Below, piece after piece: positions 8,522 through 17,000 of a stretch of DNA of 48,426 nucleotides (the stretch's first letter is position 1; every line of letters begins with the position of its first letter). The position numbers and the translations under genes were made by a program. The stretch covers positions 1 through 48,426 of the forward strand of contig JANWZB010000008.1 in assembly GCA_025055035.1 (NCBI GenBank), read 5' to 3'. This DNA comes from Candidatus Kapaibacterium sp. (GTDB lineage Bacteria > Bacteroidota > Ignavibacteria > Kapaibacteriales > UBA4661). A model generated the notes under the pieces. That model was not told the origin of the DNA and did not search any database. It was given only the letters and a program-made list of their open reading frames with translations.

Positions 8522-10732
8522 ATGGTAAAGCTCACAAGCAGACAGAGTAGCACTGAGAGAGTATACGTGCAGTGCCGTACACTCCATGCAGCAGCCTACT
8601 GCTGCAGTATAATGCTTAGCTGTCTATGGGCTATGACTAGTCATACGAGACTGCTTCTAGCTCAAGAGATGGGAGTGTTGCAGCGTATTGATTCTTTAGA
8701 ACGTGTGCTTGCACAGCAGCACGGTGTAGAGCGTTATGAAACATTACTTCGCTTGTGCTGGGAATATTGCGTGCGCGACCCAAAGCGTGCTATTGAGTAT
8801 GGACGCCAAGCTGATGCTCTTGGGAAGCGATACGGCATACAACTCCATGCCTCGAGAGTGGAACGATTATTAGGTCTTGGATATTGCAATCTTGGGGACT
8901 ACGGCAAAGCCGTGGAACACTTTTTCGCAGCGCTTACAATCGATGAAGTACAAAATGCTCATTCGGCAGAAGCCGGACATTCTTTGAGTAGCATTGGGAG
9001 AGTATTTATCTTGCAGAGTAATCCTAGTGAAGCGCTCAAGTACCTTGAACAAGCACAAACTATCGCCGAAAAAAGTCATGATACGGCACTCCTAGCGCAC
9101 TGTCTGCTCTACAGGGGAGATGCTCTATACTTACAACATCAGTACAGTGAGTCTCTAGCAAGTTTGCTGCGCGCACTTCCCTTGTGGGAAAACCTTGATA
9201 TTCCAACGAGTACAGCAATCAACTTATCGAGTATTGGTCGTGTGTACAACGCTCAACAGCAGTGGAACAAAGCTCTAGAATACTACACACGAGCCCTCGA
9301 CCTAGCTGAGAAGAATCGGCAAGAACCAGAGGCGAGTGCAATACGCGTTCACATAGCTTCTGTTCTTCTTGTGTTGGGCAATATTGAGAAAGCGGAGTAT
9401 TATGCTGAACAAGCCTACATTTCTGCACAACACAATGGTTCATGGAAACACATACAGGGAGCTCTTCAAATATTGGCAGAAATTAGTATACACAAGCAAG
9501 AGCATGCAAAGGCGCTACGCTATCACCGCTTGCTTGCAATAGCAACAGATTCGGTATATAGCGAGGAAGCGATGCGGCAAACAGCAATTTATGCAGCACG
9601 CTATGATCACGAGCGTAAAGTGGCACAGCTCGCACAGCTTGAAAAAGACAAGCATATGCACGAGCACGTAAGGAACGTCTCGATTGCATGTGCTGCCTTG
9701 CTTGCTATATTGCTTGTTGTTGTTGCGAACCGTTACTATGTCAAGCAGAAAGCGGAGCATATGCTCGAACTTCGTGCAGCAGAACTTGTAGCAGCAAACG
9801 ATGAATTGCGTAAGGCACAGTTCGCGATAGAAGAACAAAACCGCATGCTACGCGACCTAGACATGGAGAGGAATGAACTACTGCGTGTAACTGCACAAGA
9901 CCTGAAAAATCTTGTTTCGTCGATGTACGGCGTTGCAGAAATGCTCCAGCACGGTGAGCATAAGCCAGAACAGATACACACACTGTCGTCGGTGATTTTG
10001 GATAATACTCGTCAGATGTTCGAGCTGATCACGAATATTGTTGATATTAATGCCATAGAGTCGGGAATGCTTGAACTCCAGCGAACGGTTGTTGACGCGA
10101 CGATGGTCGTGTATGCTGTCATAGACAGGCTCGAGCAGTCAGCTCACCTGAAAAATATTCGTCTGGAAGTTGTAGTGCCTGAAGAGCACTTATACATTAT
10201 CGCTGATAGCCAAGCGCTCATGCAGATCATCGAGAATCTAGTATCAAACGCAATTAAGTATTCAGATTTTGGGCAGAAGGTTGTTGTGCGATTGCAAGAA
10301 TCTCGCATTCTACAATCGAATCGTGTTTGGACTCGCGAAGAGTGGTTGCAAGCCTTGCAGCATCAAGCCGATGTAGAATCGGAGCAAGCAGCAGATGGAG
10401 AAGGTCTAGAGCACTGTGTCCGCTTTGAAGTACAAGATTCCGGTCCGGGACTGACAGAGGAGGATAAAGCATATCTTTTTACAAAATTTGCACGTCTTTC
10501 CGCTCGACCAACAGCTGGAGAACGCTCAACGGGTCTGGGACTTTCGATTGTTAAGAAACTCACAGAACTTCTCGGCGGACGTGTCTGGTGTGAATCTGTC
10601 TATGGTATAGGAGCAACATTCATCGTCGAATTACCACAGGCAACATTAGAACAGGTACAGAAAGCAAATCACAGTGTCATAGCTGTAAATGATGTGAACA
10701 ATCCAAAAGTTCATAAATCCCTACATGCGTAG
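8522..10732 (+). CDS. TPR sensor kinase paralogue lacking the phospho-accepting His (kinase 3)
   Basis: The 736-residue protein has a signal or anchor helix, TPR-like repeats (about 60-370), a transmembrane helix (SIACAALLAILLVVVANRYY) and a kinase module like its neighbours. The H-box reads VTAQDLKNLV: Gln459 (CAA at 9896-9898) stands where kinases 1, 2 and 4 have His, and the following Pro is Leu. The ATPase half is intact: ENLVSNAIKYS, DSGPGLTEEDK and STGLGLSIVK. It may therefore bind ATP without autophosphorylating, and could act as a regulator or heterodimer partner. The frame is uninterrupted, so it is not an obvious pseudogene. Several starts are possible (ATG at 8492, 8522 or 8611); 8522 keeps the hydrophobic segment near the N-terminus. 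Confidence 0.88.
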   Translation: MVKLTSRQSSTERVYVQCRTLHAAAYCCSIMLSCLWAMTSHTRLLLAQEMGVLQRIDSLERVLAQQHGVERYETLLRLCWEYCVRDPKRAIEYGRQADALGKRYGIQLHASRVERLLGLGYCNLGDYGKAVEHFFAALTIDEVQNAHSAEAGHSLSSIGRVFILQSNPSEALKYLEQAQTIAEKSHDTALLAHCLLYRGDALYLQHQYSESLASLLRALPLWENLDIPTSTAINLSSIGRVYNAQQQWNKALEYYTRALDLAEKNRQEPEASAIRVHIASVLLVLGNIEKAEYYAEQAYISAQHNGSWKHIQGALQILAEISIHKQEHAKALRYHRLLAIATDSVYSEEAMRQTAIYAARYDHERKVAQLAQLEKDKHMHEHVRNVSIACAALLAILLVVVANRYYVKQKAEHMLELRAAELVAANDELRKAQFAIEEQNRMLRDLDMERNELLRVTAQDLKNLVSSMYGVAEMLQHGEHKPEQIHTLSSVILDNTRQMFELITNIVDINAIESGMLELQRTVVDATMVVYAVIDRLEQSAHLKNIRLEVVVPEEHLYIIADSQALMQIIENLVSNAIKYSDFGQKVVVRLQESRILQSNRVWTREEWLQALQHQADVESEQAADGEGLEHCVRFEVQDSGPGLTEEDKAYLFTKFARLSARPTAGERSTGLGLSIVKKLTELLGGRVWCESVYGIGATFIVELPQATLEQVQKANHSVIAVNDVNNPKVHKSLHA

Positions 10733-10834
10733 AGACGTTGTGTACACGTACCTCTAATACAGATGCAGAAAAAGCAGCTTGTGTGCAATAGAACATAGAA
10801 CTACGTATTTTATGTATCATTCCAATGTGATTGC

Positions 10835-11977
10835 ATGGAAACAATTAGCAAGCGTATCTTAGTTGTAGATGACGTACAGGAAAACACCTACATTGTTTCT
10901 ACAATATTGAAAAATGCGGGCTACACAGCACTTGTGGCACATTCGGGGAAGCAGGCAATACAGATCGCCGAAAAGGAACACCCAGACTTAATGCTGCTCG
11001 ACATTAATATGCCCGAAATGAACGGCTACGATGTGTGCAAATACTTCAAAGAAACGCCAGGTATTGCAGATATCCCTATTGTTTTTCTTACTGTGCACAC
11101 CGATGCAGACTCAATAGCGCGGGCTTTTGACAACGGAGCAGTTGATTATCTGACCAAACCCTTCAAGAAGACAGAGCTTCTGGCTCGTGTGAAAGTGCAC
11201 CTAGCACTACGGCAAGCACAAGAGCAACTAGAAGAAAACAATGAACGTCTGCAGCGCTTGAATGAAGAAAAGAATGAATTTCTAGGTATTGCTGCGCACG
11301 ACCTGAAAAATCCTTTGAATACAATACGTGGTATGGCACAAATGATTCGTAAGCGTCATGAAATTGGCATGAGCACTGAAGAGCTAGACGATATAGCAAC
11401 ACAAATTGAGACTTCCTCAAATCTGATGTTTGAGATTATTAGAAACCTTCTGGATATCAACAGAATCGAGAATGGAAATCTCGTGGTTGAAGTAACAACA
11501 GTCAATCTGGGGCTATCGTTATACGCAGTATTGGAACGCTACCAAGGAGCTGCTGCAAAGAAGCATATCGCGCTGCACACACATATGCCAGAACACGATA
11601 TCTTCATATATGCCGATCCTACACTCACTGTGCAAATCCTTGATAATCTGGTCTCGAATGCTGTGAAATATTCTCCAATCAATACAAACGTTTGGATACG
11701 TGTGCAGCCCTATCCAGAGCGCCAGCGAGTGCGTGTGAGTGTGCAGGATGAAGGACCGGGCTTGAGCGAGGAGGATAAGCAAAAGCTCTTCCACAAGTTT
11801 GCGCGCCTATCAGCAAAGCCAACAGGTGGCGAGCACTCAACGGGACTTGGCTTGTCGATTGTTAAGCGTCTTGCTGAAGCGATTGGAGCAAACGTGTGGT
11901 GTGAGTCCGAGCTTGGAAAGGGAGCTACATTTATTATTGAATTCCTCGATGATACAGCTGCTTCGCTGCAAGAATAA
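10835..11977 (+). CDS. Receiver-histidine kinase hybrid (kinase 4)
   Basis: This soluble 380-residue protein starts with a receiver domain (about 5-125). Its phospho-acceptor is Asp56 in LLDINMPEMNGYD, and Lys108 sits in DYLTKPF. A short coiled coil leads to a HisKA box, IAAHDLKNPLNT (His155), and a HATPase domain (DNLVSNAVKYS, DEGPGLSEEDK, STGLGLSIVK). It has no signal peptide or membrane segment and no DNA-binding output. It lies 102 bases after kinase 3 on the same strand. The receiver could accept phosphate from kinases 1 and 2, with this kinase passing the signal on to an unlinked regulator. That wiring is inference from the layout. Confidence 0.92.
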   Translation: METISKRILVVDDVQENTYIVSTILKNAGYTALVAHSGKQAIQIAEKEHPDLMLLDINMPEMNGYDVCKYFKETPGIADIPIVFLTVHTDADSIARAFDNGAVDYLTKPFKKTELLARVKVHLALRQAQEQLEENNERLQRLNEEKNEFLGIAAHDLKNPLNTIRGMAQMIRKRHEIGMSTEELDDIATQIETSSNLMFEIIRNLLDINRIENGNLVVEVTTVNLGLSLYAVLERYQGAAAKKHIALHTHMPEHDIFIYADPTLTVQILDNLVSNAVKYSPINTNVWIRVQPYPERQRVRVSVQDEGPGLSEEDKQKLFHKFARLSAKPTGGEHSTGLGLSIVKRLAEAIGANVWCESELGKGATFIIEFLDDTAASLQE

Positions 11978-12060
11978 TGTATACACGAGCTAGCCGAGTA
12001 GTGTTCTTTGTGCTATAGACAAGCATATTCCGCATACAGCGAGAATACACTTGTGTCTTG

Positions 12061-12092
12061 TTTGTTCGGTTACAATGTTTTGTGTACTTTTG
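12061..12092 (+). promoter_or_regulatory. Putative Bacteroidota-type promoter upstream of ybjQ-like gene
   Basis: TTTG at 12061-12064 and TACTTTTG at 12085-12092 match the -33 (TTTG) and -7 (TAnnTTTG) elements, with a 20-base spacer within the usual range. The site lies in the 199-base gap after the kinase cluster and would give a leader of roughly 80 bases for the gene at 12177. The rest of this gap shows nothing else notable. Confidence 0.4.
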
Positions 12093-12176
12093 CCTGCGAA
12101 CGCTCAATACAGGATGAACCCTTTATATTCCTAGTCCTCAATCTGTGGTTTTGTTTCATTCTCATGTGCTGAAGCT

Positions 12177-12497
12177 ATGATTGTAACAACAACTGGAGAC
12201 ATACAAGGCTACCGCATCAAGCGCTATTTGGGCGTTGTTACGGGCGAAGCGATTGTCGGTGCAAATATGTTCAAAGATATGTTTGCAAGCATCCGCGATA
12301 TTGTAGGCGGTCGTTCAGGTGCATACGAGAACGAGCTGCGCAAAGCTCGCGAAATTGCCTTTCGTGAGATGGAAGACATTGCGATACAGCTTGGTGCAAA
12401 TGCTGTCGTTGGTGTCGATTTGGATTACGAAGTGTTAGGGCAAAACAACGGTATGCTGATGGTTAGCGTGAATGGTACTGCTGTGATTATTGAGTGA
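12177..12497 (+). CDS. YbjQ/UPF0145 family protein
   Basis: The 106-residue protein matches the small YbjQ/UPF0145 family: it begins [19 protein letters not shown], continues [20 protein letters not shown], and has the characteristic [16 protein letters not shown] near the C-terminus. Family members form oligomeric rings, and their biochemical role is not established. It has no signal peptide. It is the first of four small same-strand genes running to 13983, with a likely promoter about 85 bases upstream. A stress or metal-related role is sometimes suggested for the family, but nothing in this sequence proves it. Confidence 0.88.
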   Translation: MIVTTTGDIQGYRIKRYLGVVTGEAIVGANMFKDMFASIRDIVGGRSGAYENELRKAREIAFREMEDIAIQLGANAVVGVDLDYEVLGQNNGMLMVSVNGTAVIIE

Positions 12498-12521
12498 CAC
12501 TCGTCTGTATAGAATGTGCAT

Positions 12522-13007
12522 ATGAGAGAGAGTGCTGCATCCGAAGACCCTCTGAGCATGGTGCGGCAACTAGCACGGTTACTCGATGATGTATTGAGGA
12601 TTCCGGGAACGACCATACGCTTCGGACTAGATCCTATTGTAAACCTCGTTCCTATTTTTGGTGATGCAACAGGTGTACTCATGAGCTGTGCGCTGATAGT
12701 TGTTGCCATTAGGATACGTGTTCCTAAGCATGTGCTGGCACATATGCTTGTGAATATTGCTATTGATGCGCTTCTTGGTGCTCTTCCCGTGCTTGGGCAA
12801 ATTGCTGATTTTGTGTGGAAAGCAAACACGCGTAATATGGCGCTGTTGGAGCGTTATGCTATCCAGCCTCGCTCTACGGCGCTTATAAGTGGCTATAGTG
12901 TTGTTGGTGTGCTATGTATTGTGGTGGGAATTATTGGTGCTGCTGTAGGTGTAGGATGGTATACCATAGTGCTGATAGCATCAGTATTGAAGCTTCCTGT
13001 CATGTAA
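12522..13007 (+). CDS. DUF4112 domain membrane protein
   Basis: The 161-residue protein has the DUF4112 pattern: LARLLDDVLRIPGTTIRFGLDPIVNLVPIFGD, then a hydrophobic stretch, and ALPVLGQIADFVWKANTRN. Its last 40 residues form another membrane-like segment (GVLCIVVGIIGAAVGVGWYT). No biochemical function is known for the family. The frame opens with a GTG at 12516, but the ATG at 12522 is the more likely start, 24 bases after the ybjQ-like stop. It is probably cotranscribed with that gene. Confidence 0.85.
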   Translation: MRESAASEDPLSMVRQLARLLDDVLRIPGTTIRFGLDPIVNLVPIFGDATGVLMSCALIVVAIRIRVPKHVLAHMLVNIAIDALLGALPVLGQIADFVWKANTRNMALLERYAIQPRSTALISGYSVVGVLCIVVGIIGAAVGVGWYTIVLIASVLKLPVM

Positions 13008-13062
13008 CAAACCGTTGTGCAGAGGTAGCTAGACAACTAGAAATAGAATAGCGGGAGCTGTC

Positions 13063-13683
13063 ATGGATATTGGCGTTCATACAATGGCAATGGCGATGGG
13101 GTCTGCATGGCTTTCGGGAATTAATGTCTATGCAACTGTTGCAACACTAGGATTATTGGGGCGGTATGCGTATGTACAACTACCCGGAACACTCGACGCT
13201 CTGACAAATTGGTGGGTCATAGGTATAGCAGGGGTTATGTACTGTATAGAATGTGTTGCCGATAAGATTCCAGCAGTAGACACCGCATGGGATGCGGTGC
13301 ACACGTTCATCCGTGTGCCGGCAGGTGCTGTGCTTGCAGCATCGAGTGTAGCATCCATCGACCCGACTCTTCAGTTGATAGCATTCGTGCTTGGTGGGGG
13401 CTTGGCGCTTACATCGCATAGCACAAAAGCAACAGCACGAGCAGCAATGAATACAAGCCCTGAGCCTATAACAAATATCGCCGCGAGTACAGCTGAGGAT
13501 ATCCTTGCTGTTGGTGGTACTGTGCTGGCGGTATTGTATCCTGTAGCGATACTTGTGTTGGTTATTGCTGGTGTTATTGCATCATGTGTTATCATACCCA
13601 AGATGGTTAGTCATTTACGCCGCGTTATTGGCTTTGTAAGCCATTGGCGTGAGAAGCTACGCCATTGGCGGCATATGGAGTAA
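13063..13683 (+). CDS. DUF4126 domain membrane protein
   Basis: The 206-residue protein is strongly hydrophobic and fits DUF4126. The N-terminal AMGSAWLSGINVYATVATLG, the central YCIECVADKIPAVDTAWDAVHTFIR and the GGGLALTSHSTKATARAA stretch are typical. Several membrane helices are visible, with a basic C-terminus (HLRRVIGFVSHWREKLRHWR) that probably faces the cytoplasm. Function is unknown. A GGGAG element precedes the ATG at moderate spacing. It sits 55 bases after the DUF4112 gene and 51 bases before the GlsB-like gene, so the four small genes may form one operon. Confidence 0.85.
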   Translation: MDIGVHTMAMAMGSAWLSGINVYATVATLGLLGRYAYVQLPGTLDALTNWWVIGIAGVMYCIECVADKIPAVDTAWDAVHTFIRVPAGAVLAASSVASIDPTLQLIAFVLGGGLALTSHSTKATARAAMNTSPEPITNIAASTAEDILAVGGTVLAVLYPVAILVLVIAGVIASCVIIPKMVSHLRRVIGFVSHWREKLRHWRHME

Positions 13684-13721
13684 CGTTGGCCATGTGGTAG
13701 TATTTGTTTCATTATTTTTCT

Positions 13722-13728
13722 AAGGAGG
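13722..13728 (+). promoter_or_regulatory. Strong Shine-Dalgarno sequence before glsB-like gene
   Basis: AAGGAGG lies six bases before the ATG at 13735. It is the most complete anti-16S match I noticed in the window, where most genes have little or none. It fixes the start of the GlsB-like protein and suggests high translation. Confidence 0.65.
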
Positions 13729-13734
13729 CTCGTT

Positions 13735-13983
13735 ATGGGCATTATTTCGTGGATTGTGTTTGGCTTAGTTGCTGGTGCACTAGCAAAGCTCATTATGCCC
13801 GGCAAAGATCCGGGAGGGATTTTCGTAACGATTCTGATTGGTATTGCTGGTGGGATACTAGGAGGTTGGATAGGAACATTTCTGGGGTTTGGTGACGTGT
13901 CGGGGTTTAACCTCAAGAGCTTTGCATTGGCAATTGCTGGTTCACTTATTCTGCTGGGTGGATACCGCTTACTGAAGCGGTAG
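13735..13983 (+). CDS. GlsB/YeaQ/YmgE family stress-response membrane protein
   Basis: The 82-residue protein matches the small Gly-rich transglycosylase-associated/YeaQ family: MGIISWIVFGLVAGALAKLI, then MPGKDPGGIFVTILIGIAGG and a final helix ending LLKR. Three membrane helices fit the length. Relatives are induced in envelope or general stress, and their molecular role is unclear. A very good ribosome-binding site marks the start. It is the last gene before the AT-rich accessory block, 24 bases upstream of that block's first possible start codon. Confidence 0.93.
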   Translation: MGIISWIVFGLVAGALAKLIMPGKDPGGIFVTILIGIAGGILGGWIGTFLGFGDVSGFNLKSFALAIAGSLILLGGYRLLKR

Positions 13984-14007
13984 GAGCACTCCTGCGCTAA
14001 TGTAGCT

Positions 14008-17000
14008 ATGATGACAGTAGGAGAGTCAAGGATGCGTCTGGGGTACGTGTTCTTGACTTCCCTGTCGTTGGCTATCAAGTCTGCTCCGTATACTTTCCTA
14101 GCCATTCTAGTTTTATCAACTCTTAACGTATTTATGACGATGCAACTGCAAGCAGGCTATATTCTCGAATTTTTGGAGGAAAAACTTCTGAAAGACAACA
14201 ATCCTTTCGAAGTCTTATCACTTCTCGAATATTTATGTTACTTTGAGATTGATGGTCTAGACGAACAGAGTATATCCAATAAGCCTTATCTAGCAGTACT
14301 AAGCAATTTGATATCGCGGGGACTACCAACAAGACCAAGCCTATTTATTGAGAAAGCTTTTTTGTCTGCTTTACATATTGGTGAAATTTGGTTCAATAGT
14401 TTAGGAAGTATTGAGACTATTGTCAACGAGTCATTGAGTTCTCTTTCTCAGTATCTTTTCAGAGCTTTGCATATTATTGACCCAGCATTAGATTTGAAGG
14501 TACAATCAGATATGTGCCTGTATTCGAACTTGGAACTTGCAAGCGAGTATGAGAAAGAGTTTGTGTTGCTTCACGTACCAAAAATTTTGGGGAAAGAGTG
14601 GCTGCAAGTTTTAGAGCCACAAAGAATGATTACATCGATTGTTCATTCCGGCAGGTTTATAGAGCAGAGGGTGGATTTTGCCGTTGAGTTTCCATATCCA
14701 ATCTTTGACAAGAAGGGTGTTATTGTTGAAATAGACGGTCCGCAACACTGGGATGCTAATCATTCAGAGTATCTGAGGCAAAGAGGTTTAGATGGGAGTA
14801 GGGATGCTGCCACTGCTGAACATGGTTGGGAAACTGTGAGAATTAAAACAAAAAACTTTGACCAAATTGAGAGTCAGATTGCAGTTCTAAAAAATTTTGC
14901 TAAGCAGCCATACTTCAAAAACTTAAAGCTAAATTATCAAGAACCATTGTATAGTAGTGCCTATGGAATGAATGCCCTTGAGCTTGTACTTTCTCCGTTT
15001 GCTATTGCAAGGATTCAGAAGGCGTTAATTCACTTGCTCCTACAGGATACGCTGGATATCAATACTCAAGTGTGGAAAATTGCAGTAATTGAACGGGATG
15101 TACCTTGTGCTGTACTTGCAATTGCTGATTTGAGAGATCACCTTCGACATATACTGAATCTAGAGGGCAAAGTTTTCATTCCGGAAATTGAACTTTCAGT
15201 TTTCAGAAGAACTGAATTTCAGGAAGCCGCACTAAATAAACTCGACCTTTCAGGATATTTTAGGGCTGTACAGTACTATGAAATTGACGGTTGTCCACAA
15301 AACGACCAAATTGACAATATCTACGATGTGGTTCTTGACGTTGCTGTTCTGTGTCGCGCTGGTTTATTCAGAGATAATACTAACATAGTGCCACATGCGA
15401 AAAGTCTATGTACTATTCGTTCTGCTCATCACAGACGTTCCACAAGAAGATTCTTGACATCTGATGTCATCACCTATAAAAATTTTATAGCTTATAATTC
15501 TCATAATCCTGAGCAAACTACTTTTGATGTACAACCTATTCAAACGCTGCGATACTTTTTACAGAACATTTTTAGAAAAAACACATTTCGTGAAGGACAA
15601 ATTGAAATTTTGAATAAAGCTCTACAAGGAGAAAGCGTTATCGGACTTCTACCAACAGGTGCTGGTAAGTCACTAACGTATCAACTTGCTGCCATGCTGC
15701 AGCCCGGAGTATGCTTGGTGATTGATCCGATTAAGTCGCTCATGAAAGACCAAGTTGATGGTCTTAAAAAAAACAAAATAGATGCCTGCAATGTGATCAA
15801 TTCAAGTTTAACTAGGGAACAAAGGCAAAGAGAAATGTACAGATTTAGAGAGGGTGAAATACTGTTTACCTTTATTTCGCCAGAGCGCCTTCAGCTGAAA
15901 GAATTTAGAAATGTTTTGAAAGAGATGCAGAAAAAGCAAGTATATTTTAGCTACTGTGTAATCGATGAAGCACATTGCGTTTCTGAGTGGGGACATGATT
16001 TCCGTACTTCGTATTTGAGTTTGGGGAAAAATGCTATACGATTTTGCAAAACGAAAAACAAAGAAGCAATCCCACTATTTGGTTTGACAGCTACTGCCTC
16101 GTTTGATGTACTTTCGGATATTCAAAGAGAGCTTTCAGCGAATGATGAGAGATATAAACTGAGGGAAGATGCAGTTATTCGTCTTGATATACTAGACAGG
16201 AAAGAACTAAGTTTTGAGATAGTGTATGTGGATGCCAACCTGAAAAGTGATGACAGTGAAAAGGAAATAAAAAGGAAGCTAGGAGTTGAAAAACAGAAAA
16301 AAATTATTGAGCTTCTTAGAACATTTAAGTTTGATGCGGAAAATCAATTTTCAGGTATAATTTTTTGTCCTCATAGGAGCTGGTATTTTGGGGTAACGAG
16401 TCGATATAAGCAAAAACAAATAAGCGAGCAAAATGGACAAGATGGAGTGTATGACGCGATCATCAATGCTAATATACCACAGATAAGAGCAGGAACATTT
16501 ATGGGAGTTGATTCTGATGATTTTGATACAGCAAAAATAGCTGAAGCGGATTCTGTACAGGCCCAAGATGATTTTGTCAATAACAAATTGAACCTGCTTG
16601 TATCCACAAAAGCATTTGGAATGGGTATTGATAAGCCTAATGTTCGTTTTACAATTCATGTAAACTATCCAAATTCAATTGAAAGCTTTGTTCAAGAGGC
16701 AGGGAGAGCGGGTAGAGACAGAAATCCAGCTGCATGCTTTATTCTGTTTAACGACAGACAAGTTTACAAAGATGACAAAATAATTGAAGTTGATAGAGAC
16801 AATCTACTATACTTTCATCATGCTGCTTTTAAGGGTGTAGAGAAGGAAAAAACAATTTTGCTTGAGCTCCTAACAGAGATTTATCAACCTAATCAGCTAC
16901 ATGGTCTAAATCAAAAAGTTTGCGAAGAGTTTCAGCGAAAAATTAGCGTCAAACCTTGGCAAAGTACGAGAGGCGGAATGTACTTGTTTGTCGATGCAGA

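Noticed and set aside
8522-10732. Third kinase as a pseudogene
   Set aside because: The frame is intact over 736 codons, the ATPase motifs are well kept and the length matches its sisters; only the H-box has changed.
13982-13993. AGGAG-CA-CTCCT as a terminator after the glsB-like gene
   Set aside because: A two-base loop is too tight and no T-run follows.
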